This document shows, piece by piece, positions 15,106 to 23,424 of a stretch of 64,000 nt of DNA (positions within the stretch are counted from its first letter, which is position 1; each line of letters starts with the position of its first letter). Below the pieces are notes generated by a model. That model worked only from the letters and a program-made list of their open reading frames with translations, had not been told where the DNA came from and did no database searches. Source of the DNA: Firmicutes bacterium UBA6113 (GTDB lineage Bacteria > Bacillota > Clostridia > Tissierellales > Sedimentibacteraceae); NCBI GenBank assembly GCA_002422545.1, contig DIWF01000037.1, positions 72,233 to 136,232 on the forward strand, in the 5' to 3' direction. The position numbers and the translations under genes are program-made.

Positions 15106-17496
15106 TTTATTTCCTCCATTATTGTTTGATTTATTTGTAAAGTCATCATTAATGACTGATTTACCCTTTTGATTTTTTGTTTCTTTTGTTTCATTTATTT
15201 CTTTTGTTCCTTCAAGAGATTCCACAATTCTTACCGGTTTGAAGAACTTAAGCCTCAAGGCATTTGACACAACAGACACTGAACTCAAGCTCATGGCTCC
15301 TGCAGCAAACATCGGATTTAGCTTCCAATTCAAGATTACATAGAACACCCCTGCAGCCAGCGGTATTCCTATTACGTTGTATATGAATGCCCAAAACAGA
15401 TTCTGCTTGATGTTTCTTATGGTTGCTTTGCTCAGCTGCACTGCAGTAACGGCATCCAGCAAATCACTTCTTATCAATACTATATCAGCAGATTCTATGG
15501 CAACGTCGGTTCCTGCTCCTATGGCAATCCCCACATCAGCTCTTGCAAGAGCAGGAGCATCATTTATGCCGTCTCCTATCATGGCAACTTTTCTTCCCTG
15601 TTCCTGGATTTTTCTTATTTCTCTTTCCTTGTCCTGAGGAAGAACTTCCGCTATTGCCCTTGAAATTCCCAGCTGTTTTCTTATGGCTTCAGCAGTTTTT
15701 TTGTTGTCTCCTGTAAGCATAACAACTTCAATACCCATTGCTTCAAATTCCTGTATTGCTTTTTTGCTTGTTTTCTTAACAACGTCAGCAACAGCAATTA
15801 TGCCAAGAACATTTATTTCATCGGCAAAATAAAGAGGTGTTTTTCCTTCTTCTGCAAATTTTTCACTTTTTTCACCAAAGACATTTATATTGATTTTCTG
15901 TTCATTTAAAAGTCTTAAATTGCCCAGGTAATATTTTTTTCCGTTAATTTCAGCTTCCAGACCTTGTCCGGGAAGAGCCTGAAAATTCTTGACCTGGTAA
16001 AGTTCAAGATTTCTGTTTTTTGCTTCTTCAACTATTGCATCTGCAAGAGGATGTTCTGATCCTTTTTCAGCTGATGCTGCTATTTTAAGCATTTCTGTTT
16101 CATTTATTCCACTTGTGATCATGTCTGTGACTCTTGGTTTTCCTTCAGTGATGGTTCCGGTCTTATCCATCACCACTGTCTGTATCTGATGAGCAATTTC
16201 AAGGGCTTCGGCAGACTTAATCAGAATTCCGTTTTCAGCTCCCTTGCCTGTTCCAACCATTATTGCCGTTGGTGTTGCAAGACCAAGGGCGCATGGGCAT
16301 GAAATAACCAGAACGGCAATTCCTATGGACAATGCAAATTCAAATGTTGCTCCAAGGACCAGCCACACAATTGTAGCTATTACTGCAATTGTAATTACAA
16401 CCGGCACAAATATGCTGCTTATTTTATCTGCAAGTTTTGAAATCGGAGCCTTGGAAGAACTTGCTTCCTCAACGAGCCTTATGATTTGAGACAATGTTGT
16501 ATCGTCGCCGACATTTTGTGCTTCAAATTTAAAATATCCCGATTTGTTGATGCTTGCACCTATAACTTTGTCCCCGGCCTTTTTTTCAACAGGAATGCTC
16601 TCTCCTGTGAGCATGGATTCATCAAGTGATGAGTTTCCAAATGTGATTATTCCGTCAACAGGAACAGACTGTCCGGGTTTAACAACTATAGTGTCACCCT
16701 TTACAACTTCCTCAACCGGTATCTCTTCTTCAATTCCGTTTCTTTCAACAAGGGCAGTCTTAGGAGACAGATCCATGAGTTTTTTTATGGCATCGGATGT
16801 TCTTCCTTTTGCCCTTGCCTCAAGGAATTTGCCCAGAGTAATAAGTGCAAGTATTATGGCCGCTGATTCAAAATACAAGTCCATAGAATATTTCATTACC
16901 ATTTCCATGTCCATGTGTCCCAGTCCGTAGCCTATTTTATATATTGCAAAGACACCGTATCCAACGGCAGCTGTTGTGCCTATGGCAATGAGAGAATCCA
17001 TGTTCGGAGATCCTTTAAACAATGTCTTAAAGCCAACTGTGTAATATTTTTTGTTTATTATCATTACAGGAAGAGCCAGAAGAAACTGTGTAAATGCAAA
17101 AGTCATAGCATTTTTATCGCCGTGAAATATGCTTGGGAGCGGCCATTCAAACATGTGCCCCATGGCCAGATAAAGAAGCGGTATGGCAAATGCAAATGAA
17201 ATTACAAGCCTCTTTTTCATATCCTTAAATTCAGCCTGAGCATCTGTTTTTTTGTCATCAGATTTTGCAGCGGACTTTTTTGTGTCAGCCACATTTGCTC
17301 CGTATCCTGTATCAACAACAACCTTAATAATGTCATTTTCCTTTAGAACACTTTCATCATACTTAACTGTCATGCTGTTGCTCAATAAGTTTACATTGAC
17401 TTCCTTGATTCCTTCAGTTTTGTTTATATTTTTTTCAATCCTTGCTGAACATGCTGAGCATGTCATGCCGGTCACATTAAATTTTTGTGATTTCAT
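14896..17496 (-). CDS. copA: Copper-exporting P-type ATPase CopA with C-terminal CopZ-like domain
   Basis: A P1B-type ATPase of about 866 residues that pumps Cu(I) out of the cell. In order: N-terminal metal-binding domain with GMTCSAC; membrane segments; actuator TGES near 298; CPC at about 401-403 in the copper-binding helix; phosphorylation motif DKTGT near 445; GDGINDAPAL in the hinge region. Typical Firmicute CopA ends shortly after the last membrane helices. Here a polar linker of about 45 residues leads to a second metal-binding domain (last 69 residues) with GMSCGHC. That domain has its own ribosome binding site and ATG (see separate entry). Two adjacent ATGs (17499, 17496) are possible; 17496 has the better GGAG spacing. 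csoR lies 12 bases upstream. Confidence 0.94.
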   Translation of the reverse strand: MKSQKFNVTGMTCSACSARIEKNINKTEGIKEVNVNLLSNSMTVKYDESVLKENDIIKVVVDTGYGANVADTKKSAAKSDDKKTDAQAEFKDMKKRLVISFAFAIPLLYLAMGHMFEWPLPSIFHGDKNAMTFAFTQFLLALPVMIINKKYYTVGFKTLFKGSPNMDSLIAIGTTAAVGYGVFAIYKIGYGLGHMDMEMVMKYSMDLYFESAAIILALITLGKFLEARAKGRTSDAIKKLMDLSPKTALVERNGIEEEIPVEEVVKGDTIVVKPGQSVPVDGIITFGNSSLDESMLTGESIPVEKKAGDKVIGASINKSGYFKFEAQNVGDDTTLSQIIRLVEEASSSKAPISKLADKISSIFVPVVITIAVIATIVWLVLGATFEFALSIGIAVLVISCPCALGLATPTAIMVGTGKGAENGILIKSAEALEIAHQIQTVVMDKTGTITEGKPRVTDMITSGINETEMLKIAASAEKGSEHPLADAIVEEAKNRNLELYQVKNFQALPGQGLEAEINGKKYYLGNLRLLNEQKININVFGEKSEKFAEEGKTPLYFADEINVLGIIAVADVVKKTSKKAIQEFEAMGIEVVMLTGDNKKTAEAIRKQLGISRAIAEVLPQDKEREIRKIQEQGRKVAMIGDGINDAPALARADVGIAIGAGTDVAIESADIVLIRSDLLDAVTAVQLSKATIRNIKQNLFWAFIYNVIGIPLAAGVFYVILNWKLNPMFAAGAMSLSSVSVVSNALRLKFFKPVRIVESLEGTKEINETKETKNQKGKSVINDDFTNKSNNNGGNKMNKVLTVEGMSCGHCKAAVEKALKNVDGVDNAVVDLNNKTAEVTLSKEVSTESLTNAVTEAGYEVTEVK

Positions 17497-17507
17497 CATA
17501 TTCTCCT

Positions 17508-17771
17508 TTACTTTGATACTTTATTTAAAAGTGAAATAATTTCATCGATTTTTTCTTCTTCATTACCTTCCATAAATGCCTGCTTAACGCACATTTCCAT
17601 ATGGGCCTTAAGTATTTCATTGTTGGCCTTTCTCAAAATTGACTGAACAGCCATTATCTGATTTGAAATATCAATGCAGTATCTGTCTTCTTCAACCATT
17701 TTTGTTATTCCTTCAATTTGACCTGCTGCTGTTTTTAACAAACGATTTATTTTAACCTTATCAGCTTTCAT
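17508..17771 (-). CDS. csoR: Copper-sensing transcriptional repressor CsoR
   Basis: An 87-residue all-helical repressor of the CsoR/RcnR family. Cu(I) ligands Cys32 (DRYCIDI), His57 and Cys61 (KAHMEMC) form the C-H-C set that defines copper-sensing members. Cu(I) binding releases CsoR from DNA, turning on csoR-copA. The ATG at 17771 follows AGGAGGTAAAT. A matching operator with a G-tract core lies between its promoter and start. The conserved N-terminal KINRLLKTAAGQIEGI segment is diagnostic of the family. Confidence 0.95.
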   Translation of the reverse strand: MKADKVKINRLLKTAAGQIEGITKMVEEDRYCIDISNQIMAVQSILRKANNEILKAHMEMCVKQAFMEGNEEEKIDEIISLLNKVSK

Positions 17772-17790
17772 ATTTACCTCCTACCATACC

Positions 17791-17810
17791 CCATACCCTG
17801 GGGGGGTGTC
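17791..17810 (-). promoter_or_regulatory. CsoR operator
   Basis: The sequence ATACCCTGGGGGGGTGT is an A/T-flanked GC-rich pseudo-palindrome of the type bound by CsoR proteins. It is placed immediately downstream of the -10 element, where bound repressor would block transcription. Confidence 0.7.
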
Positions 17811-17813
17811 TTC

Positions 17814-17842
17814 ATAGTAACTCTGTCTTTATCATTTGTCAA
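17814..17842 (-). promoter_or_regulatory. Promoter of csoR-copA
   Basis: Minus strand TTGACA (17837-17842), 17-base spacer, TACTAT (17814-17819), directly followed by the CsoR operator. Confidence 0.75.
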
Positions 17843-17936
17843 TATGTTTTTTAAAATATTTTTCTGTGTCAGAATTTTACAACATAAATATAAAAATTAT
17901 ATGAAGATATAATCTAGACTATTAACAAACACTGAC

Positions 17937-18021
17937 GCTGTCATCCTGAACGATAGTGAAGGATCTCATCTTTGTTTAAAACATGAGATTCTTCGGCTGT
18001 GCCTCAGAATGACAACATCCA
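17937..18021. repeat. TGTCATCCTGAACG-type dispersed repeat
   Basis: GTCATCCTGAACGATAGTGA at 17939 and the mirrored CTGTGCCTCAGAATGACA at 17997-18014 flank an inverted GATCTCAT/ATGAGATTC core, giving a loose palindrome of about 80 bases. Fragments of the same family occur near 49045 and 51955. Between 17843 and 18170 I see this repeat and no gene; the aldo/keto reductase promoter must lie near 18115 (TATAAT at about 18115). Confidence 0.5.
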
Positions 18022-18170
18022 AGTATATACTTTGTCATCAAGCTGGATTATATGAAGACGATCAAAATAAAATAAAAACATCTTGTATTATCTTCCAATA
18101 GTTCAAAATTACTGTTATAATTGATAGTATACTGTATTTATTTCAAAATATTAAAGAAAGCAGGTTTATT

Positions 18171-19295
18171 ATGGACAGAAAACTTATAGAAAGTCTTGAC
18201 GTAAATTTCCCTAAATTGGGATTTGGCTGCATGCGTCTTCCCGTAAAGGATGGCAAAATTGATTTCAACCAAGCAAGAGAACTGATTCGTCACGCAATGG
18301 AAAGTGGTCTCAATTATTTTGACACAGCTTACAATTACCACAACGGAGAATCCCAGGAGTTTATGGGAAAGGTTCTTCAGGAATTTAAAAGAGAAAGCTA
18401 CTACCTGACAAATAAGCTGCCTGTCTGGAAAGTCAAGGAAGAAAAAGATGCAGAAGAGCTTTTCAATGAGCAGCTTGAAAAATGCAATACTGAATATTTT
18501 GATTTTTATCTTCTTCATTCATTGAACAAAAAAACAATAGAGACCGTGGAAAAATTCAATCTTTATGATTTCATCAAGAAAAAGAAAGATGAAGGCAAAA
18601 TAAAAAATATTGGTTTTTCATACCATGACAGCAATGATATTTTGGAAAAGTTTGTGTCTGCTCACAAATGGGATTTTGTCCAGCTTCAGATAAACTATTG
18701 GGACTGGGCTGAATATGATGCAAAAGGAGCATATGAAATCCTTGAAAAACATAACATTCCATGCTTTGTAATGGAACCTGTAAGAGGAGGTTTCCTGGCT
18801 TCATTTGCACCTTCGGCCATGAAACATCTTAAGTCCTACAGCCCTGAAAAATCTGCAGCTTCCTGGGCGTTGAGATGGGTATCATCACTTCCCAATGTAG
18901 CTATAATCTTAAGCGGAATGTCAAACATCGAGCAGCTTAAAGACAACATGAGCACATTCACGGATTTAAAAACATTAGATGATGAAGAATATAAAGTTAT
19001 TGACAAAGTTGTTGAAGAACTGAGAAAAATCAAGCCGGTTCCCTGCACAGGCTGCCGTTACTGCATGGACTGCTCATTTGGCGTTGACATCCCTGGAATT
19101 TTTGAAATTTACAACGACTACAAAAAATCTGAAAACAAAGACATAGCTGCAAGGAGCTACTTCTTGTTCACATCTGAAGAAGCAAGAGCAGACAAGTGCC
19201 AGAAATGCGGTGAATGCATTCCTAAGTGTCCTCAGCAAATAAACATACCTGAAGAACTTGAGAAAATACACGAAGAAATGCTTAAGTTAAAATAA
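18171..19295 (+). CDS. Aldo/keto reductase with C-terminal ferredoxin-like 4Fe-4S domain
   Basis: A 374-residue oxidoreductase of the COG1453 group. The AKR barrel (about 10-275) starts LGFGCMRLPVKDGKID and contains DTAYNYHNGESQEFMG with the catalytic Asp/Tyr and KLPVW with the Lys. The C-terminal part (about 285-374) has CTGCRYCMDC and CQKCGECIPKCP, which supply ligands for one or two Fe-S clusters. Substrate is unknown; such proteins are widespread in anaerobes. It is transcribed alone from the plus strand and converges with the glycyl-radical activase, sharing a hairpin terminator. AGG precedes the ATG by about eight bases. Confidence 0.88.
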   Translation: MDRKLIESLDVNFPKLGFGCMRLPVKDGKIDFNQARELIRHAMESGLNYFDTAYNYHNGESQEFMGKVLQEFKRESYYLTNKLPVWKVKEEKDAEELFNEQLEKCNTEYFDFYLLHSLNKKTIETVEKFNLYDFIKKKKDEGKIKNIGFSYHDSNDILEKFVSAHKWDFVQLQINYWDWAEYDAKGAYEILEKHNIPCFVMEPVRGGFLASFAPSAMKHLKSYSPEKSAASWALRWVSSLPNVAIILSGMSNIEQLKDNMSTFTDLKTLDDEEYKVIDKVVEELRKIKPVPCTGCRYCMDCSFGVDIPGIFEIYNDYKKSENKDIAARSYFLFTSEEARADKCQKCGECIPKCPQQINIPEELEKIHEEMLKLK

Positions 19296-19303
19296 ATAAC
19301 CAA

Positions 19304-19356
19304 AAAAGGCGCAGAGCCAGCTAGATATAGCTGACTGATTCTGCGCCTTCATTTTT
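19304..19356 (+). terminator. Terminator between the aldo/keto reductase and activase genes
   Basis: Ten-bp stem AAGGCGCAGA (19306-19315) / TCTGCGCCTT (19340-19349), with an inner CAGCT/AGCTG stem, then CATTTTTT on the plus strand. It overlaps the last codons of the activase and also has an A-run upstream (T-run on minus), so it may act in both directions. Confidence 0.75.
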
Positions 19357-20217
19357 TATAATCATTTTTAAATGGGACAAAAATTCATTTGACGGTCTTT
19401 TAAAATTGTCTGACATTTTGGCAAGCCCTAAACATTCATACTTCTCTTCTGCAAAATTATGATATGGCAACAGCTCTATTTTAGGATTTTTGATATTTTC
19501 CTTAACAAACACGGCCGTTTTTTTAATATTGTCTTCATCAGAATTTACACTATCTATTACAGGTATTCTAACAACAATGGGAACATCCAACTCGTTCATT
19601 TTTTTAATGTTTTCGAGTATCTTTTTATTGCCTTTTCCCGTGTATAATTCATGTTTCTTTTCATCCATGTGTTTTATATCAACAAATATCAAATCAAGCT
19701 TTGTCAAAATGTCCTTTACTTCATCAAAATCAAAATAACCCGATGTTTCAAGTGCCATATCAACAGCCTTGTCATAAAGGCTGTTGACCAAGATTCTTAA
19801 CATATCCCGCTGAAGAGTAGCCTCGCCTCCGGAAAATGTCACTCCTCCATTAGAATACCTGTAAAAAATCTCCTGACTTTTTATTATTTCAAGTATTTCA
19901 CTGTCAGAATATATCCTAACCAGTTTTTTTCTGCTGTTGGTTGGGCAAATGTCCATGCAGCTTCTGCAGGAAATGCATTTTTCTCTTTGTCCGGGGCTGT
20001 TTAAATCAATGTTCACTCCAACAGGACATATTTCTGTACATTTTCCGCATCCGATGCATGTTTTTTTGTTGAATGAAACTCGTTTAAAATCCAGCGTGCT
20101 CTCTGGATTGGCGCACCATTTGCAATTCAATGGACATCCGGCAAAAAATATAACAGTCCTTATGCCATCTCCGTCATTGACCGAAAAGTTTTGAGGTTCC
20201 ATAAAATATCCGTTCAT
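19321..20217 (-). CDS. Glycyl-radical enzyme activating protein (radical SAM)
   Basis: A 298-residue activase that uses S-adenosylmethionine to abstract a hydrogen from the glycine of its partner enzyme. The radical SAM motif is C28-x3-C32-x2-C35 (GCPLNCKWC). It is followed by a ferredoxin-like insert with two 4Fe-4S sets, C54/C57/C60/C64 and C81/C84/C87/C91, which is typical of activases of glycyl radical eliminases and decarboxylases and absent from the classical pyruvate formate-lyase activase. GGVTFSGGEA is the SAM-binding GGE motif. GGAG precedes the ATG at 20217. It is 18 bases downstream of the glycyl radical enzyme gene, the obvious partner. Confidence 0.92.
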   Translation of the reverse strand: MNGYFMEPQNFSVNDGDGIRTVIFFAGCPLNCKWCANPESTLDFKRVSFNKKTCIGCGKCTEICPVGVNIDLNSPGQREKCISCRSCMDICPTNSRKKLVRIYSDSEILEIIKSQEIFYRYSNGGVTFSGGEATLQRDMLRILVNSLYDKAVDMALETSGYFDFDEVKDILTKLDLIFVDIKHMDEKKHELYTGKGNKKILENIKKMNELDVPIVVRIPVIDSVNSDEDNIKKTAVFVKENIKNPKIELLPYHNFAEEKYECLGLAKMSDNFKRPSNEFLSHLKMIIKNEGAESVSYI

Positions 20218-20235
20218 ACATTCTCCGAAGCCATA

Positions 20236-22605
20236 CTAAAATTTATCGTGAGCGTTTCTTGCAATGATTGCATCCTGCATGCTTCTTGACAAGTTTACGA
20301 ATTGAGTGCTGTAACCTGCCACACGAACAAGAAGGTCCTTGTAGTTTTCCGGATGTTTCTGAGCATCTAAAAGCGTTTCGGTGGAAACCGTATTGAACTG
20401 AACGTGGAATGCACCAAGTGCAAAAAATGCCTGTATCATGCTGCCAAGGTTGCTTTGACCTCTTTTTGTCCGCACAAGATCTTCGTTTAGCCTTAGATTG
20501 AGAAGCGTTCCTCCTGAATGCACATCCTGATTGAGTCTAGCTGCTGAACGCATTGCTGCTAAAGGAGTTGATGCATCTGTTCCAGCAAAAGGAGATACCC
20601 CTTCGGAAAGGGGCTCACGTGCTTTTCTTCCGCATGGTGTTGCACCGACTACTTTGCCTGCAGGCAGATAATTTGATATGCCCATGAACGCTGTATTGAA
20701 ATTGTTGCCGTTGATGTCCTTATACTTGTGGCTTTCCTTGTAGTAATGGTTTGCCATATTTACAGCAATATCATCCACATAATTTATATCATTGCCGTAC
20801 TTGGGAACATTCAAGGCTTTTTGCCGCAGCTCATCATATCCTTCCCAATCTGCATCAATTGCGTCAATCAGTGTTTCAATGTCCGTGCATTTTTCTTCAT
20901 ATACCAGCTTTTTAATTGCAGCCAGAGAATTTGCCGTAACAGCTAAACCTATGCCTGTAAGAACAGGTCCTAAATTGTATTTTGCCCCTGCATCGACCAG
21001 GTCCACACCTTCATTCAAACAGTTTTCTATGCATGATGACAAGAAAGGCCTTGGAACCATTTCCCTATGCAGGTTTTGCGCAACCAGCGTTGAAATTACC
21101 GAATGTTTAATTAAATTGTCAAATTGTCTGTAAAAAGCCTTTTCAACTTCTTCATAACTTGTAAATGTTCTGGGATCAGCTTCATCAAGACCCATTTTTT
21201 TGCCGTTTATTCTGTTCACTCCTTTGTTAAGTGCAAATTCCAAAGCAGCAGTAATATTAATATTAACAGCCGATGTCCACTCGCCTGTTTTTCTGAAATG
21301 AGGAACCACACAGCCGCAATTGTTCCAATCTCTGGCATCCTCTGGTTCATAACCGGCATTGATGAGCATCTGATAACCTGCCTGATCGCTGTGTATGGCA
21401 GGAAATCCCGTACCCTTGCTAACCAGATGAGTTACTGCATCCAGGAATTCTTTTGGACAATCCTGATGTATCCTCACACTCAGTCCAGGCTGATGTGTCA
21501 TTACTTTTTCTGTAGCTTCCAGCGCCATGTATGACAGCTCATTTACAGCATCCTTGCCATCTCTCGTCTTGCCGCCGATTGTAAGGTTTTGAAATTGATT
21601 GTATCCTGCAAAAAATTCTGCCGTATTTGCCGAAATGGTCCAGACCCACTCAGAAAGCTTTAGCCACAATACTTCAATCAGTTCCTGAATCTGTTCTTTT
21701 TTCATGATGTTATGTTCAATATCAGATTTATAGTATGGGTACATGAACTGGTCAAATCTTCCTACATTAAGGGCAAGAGGATTTTCCGACAAAATTCCTC
21801 CTAGTTGTGTGAACCATACAAACTGTATTGCTTCATGAAATGTTGATGGTGGATTTTCAGGAACTTTGGCGCATATTTTGGCAATTTTTAACAGCTCACT
21901 TTTTCTGTCCTCATTTGTTTCGCTGTCTGCCAATTCTGAAGCTTTCTGCGAATATCTTTTTGCAAGTGAAATTATTCCTTCGGATGTTAAAATTACTGAC
22001 TGATAAAATTCCTTTTTCTTCAGGTTATCGGCAGAAATTTCATTTAATGTTTCCATATGTTTCTTTGCCTGGGCTATGATTCCTCCGAATCCATTTTTAA
22101 AAAGAACATCCTGGTAATCAGGAGTGATTTCCCCCACTGCCTGCCTCCACTTGGAATCATTGTCAACAATTCCCGTGTCTACTGCAACTTTTGCACTATC
22201 CTCCGGAAGTCTTGCCAGAAATGATTCTTCCAAAGACTTTCCCTTCCAGTAAGGAAAAACATTCTTTCTTACATAATCTCTTTGTTCATCCGTCATAACA
22301 TATGGATCCTGAACTCTTTTGTCAAAATTGTCCATTTCTCTGTCCACCCATGTCCATGAAAATTCCGGCGTCAATATTCCGCATTTTCTGAACTCTCCAA
22401 CAGCACCTACAATAATTTCGCCGTCAAATATTTTCACTTCCAGCTGTTGGCATGTGTCCTTGAATGCCTTTGCCCTTCTGACGGGAATAGATTCTCCTTC
22501 TGTTTTTTTGTGAGATTCTGTCCAGATTCTTGCTCTTTCATATGAAATTGCAGGCTTGGAATTGATGTAATTTTGTCTTGCATCTTCAATTCTTTTTGTT
22601 AACAT
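20236..22605 (-). CDS. Glycyl radical enzyme of unassigned subfamily (PFL-like)
   Basis: A 789-residue glycyl radical enzyme. The C-terminal radical loop reads LVRVAGYSTQFVNLS with Gly764. The thiyl loop reads DWNNCGCVVPHF with Cys432 as the expected catalytic cysteine. In diol dehydratases, choline lyase, hydroxyproline dehydratase and hydroxyphenylacetate decarboxylase this cysteine is followed by Val-Glu, and the Glu is a catalytic base. Here the position is Val434, so these functions are unlikely. Pyruvate formate-lyase has adjacent Cys-Cys, which is also absent. Substrate is thus unknown; arylacetate decarboxylase-like or C-S/C-C lyase roles are possible. Upstream is an XRE-cupin regulator, downstream the activase. 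ATG at 22605 follows GGAGGTAGTC. Confidence 0.88.
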   Translation of the reverse strand: MLTKRIEDARQNYINSKPAISYERARIWTESHKKTEGESIPVRRAKAFKDTCQQLEVKIFDGEIIVGAVGEFRKCGILTPEFSWTWVDREMDNFDKRVQDPYVMTDEQRDYVRKNVFPYWKGKSLEESFLARLPEDSAKVAVDTGIVDNDSKWRQAVGEITPDYQDVLFKNGFGGIIAQAKKHMETLNEISADNLKKKEFYQSVILTSEGIISLAKRYSQKASELADSETNEDRKSELLKIAKICAKVPENPPSTFHEAIQFVWFTQLGGILSENPLALNVGRFDQFMYPYYKSDIEHNIMKKEQIQELIEVLWLKLSEWVWTISANTAEFFAGYNQFQNLTIGGKTRDGKDAVNELSYMALEATEKVMTHQPGLSVRIHQDCPKEFLDAVTHLVSKGTGFPAIHSDQAGYQMLINAGYEPEDARDWNNCGCVVPHFRKTGEWTSAVNINITAALEFALNKGVNRINGKKMGLDEADPRTFTSYEEVEKAFYRQFDNLIKHSVISTLVAQNLHREMVPRPFLSSCIENCLNEGVDLVDAGAKYNLGPVLTGIGLAVTANSLAAIKKLVYEEKCTDIETLIDAIDADWEGYDELRQKALNVPKYGNDINYVDDIAVNMANHYYKESHKYKDINGNNFNTAFMGISNYLPAGKVVGATPCGRKAREPLSEGVSPFAGTDASTPLAAMRSAARLNQDVHSGGTLLNLRLNEDLVRTKRGQSNLGSMIQAFFALGAFHVQFNTVSTETLLDAQKHPENYKDLLVRVAGYSTQFVNLSRSMQDAIIARNAHDKF

Positions 22606-22632
22606 GACTACCTCCGTAATATGATAGCATAG

Positions 22633-22654
22633 GTCGTGCGCTATAGCGCACGAC
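22633..22654. promoter_or_regulatory. Perfect 22-bp palindrome upstream of the glycyl radical enzyme gene
   Basis: GTCGTGCGCT and AGCGCACGAC flank a central AT, giving a perfect GC-rich palindrome in an AT-rich gap between the XRE-cupin gene and the glycyl radical enzyme gene. It could be an operator for that regulator, an mRNA hairpin between the two genes, or a stray copy of a dispersed repeat. A second small hairpin CCAGAAT/ATTCTGG follows at about 22669-22685. Confidence 0.45.
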
Positions 22655-22689
22655 TTGGTTAAAATTAAACCAGAATAAAATTCTGGCCG

Positions 22690-23238
22690 TTAATACTTGA
22701 CTATATTTTGAAAAACCACTTCTTTCTCATAAGGATTGCTGTATGTGTGCACTTTGTCTGCTCTGAAGTTGATGGCAGCCGGTGCTTCAAGAACATGAGT
22801 TTTATCATCTACAATAATATTCAATTTTCCTTCAGTCACTACAACATATTCAACTGTTGATGACTTGTGGGGCTGTGATATATGATGTGCTCCGGGAAGC
22901 AGTTTTATATAAAAATATTCAAATCCTGTAAGCGGATCAAAGGGAAAAACATTGTACAAAATCATTTTATCTTCCGATTCATATACAGGTTCAATTTGAT
23001 TTATGCTTACAGCTTCATTGTTTTCATTACTTGTGCTTAATAGTTCAGAAAAAGATATTTTAAGGCCTGTTGAGATTTTCCATAATGTAGATATTGTAGG
23101 CGTTGACTCTGCCCTCTCAATCTGTCCCAGCATTGCCTTGCTAACTCCTGTGAGATTTGATGTTTCATCGAGCGTCAGACCCTTTTCAAATCTTGTCTTC
23201 TTAAGCGTGTTGCTTATATTTATCAATGGATCTTTCAA
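22690..23238 (-). CDS. XRE-family regulator with C-terminal cupin domain
   Basis: A 182-residue transcription factor. Residues about 8-62 form an HTH of the XRE/HipB type (GLTLDETSNLTGVSKAMLGQIERAES), and about 105-180 form a cupin with PGAHHISQPHKSS and VVTEGKLNIIVDD, which usually senses a small ligand. The start codon is TTG (23238) with AGAAGG eight bases upstream. It lies just upstream of the glycyl radical enzyme gene on the same strand, so it probably controls use of that enzyme's substrate. The ligand is unknown. Confidence 0.88.
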   Translation of the reverse strand: MKDPLINISNTLKKTRFEKGLTLDETSNLTGVSKAMLGQIERAESTPTISTLWKISTGLKISFSELLSTSNENNEAVSINQIEPVYESEDKMILYNVFPFDPLTGFEYFYIKLLPGAHHISQPHKSSTVEYVVVTEGKLNIIVDDKTHVLEAPAAINFRADKVHTYSNPYEKEVVFQNIVKY

Positions 23239-23343
23239 TTTTTAAACCTTCTTTGTTTTTTCTACATTATATAATAGTTTATAATTATTTGCAATAAAAA
23301 ATATACTAAATCGCACAACATGCGTTATATTGTTTAAACATCT

Positions 23344-23378
23344 TCAATTCTTAATTCTTAACTCTTAATTCTTAATTG
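23344..23378. repeat. TTCTTAATTCTTAACTC-type AT-rich repeat
   Basis: Iterated AATTCTTA units between the XRE-cupin gene and the flippase gene; same family as 3108 and 63916. It lies in the divergent promoter gap 23239-23424. Confidence 0.5.
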
Positions 23379-23424
23379 CTTTTCCAGGCATATTATTATA
23401 TGAATACAAAATTAGGGGTATTTT

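Noticed and set aside
22690..23238. Toxin-antitoxin antitoxin role for the XRE-cupin protein
   Set aside because: No toxin-like partner gene is adjacent, and the cupin domain plus link to a metabolic enzyme point to a metabolic regulator.
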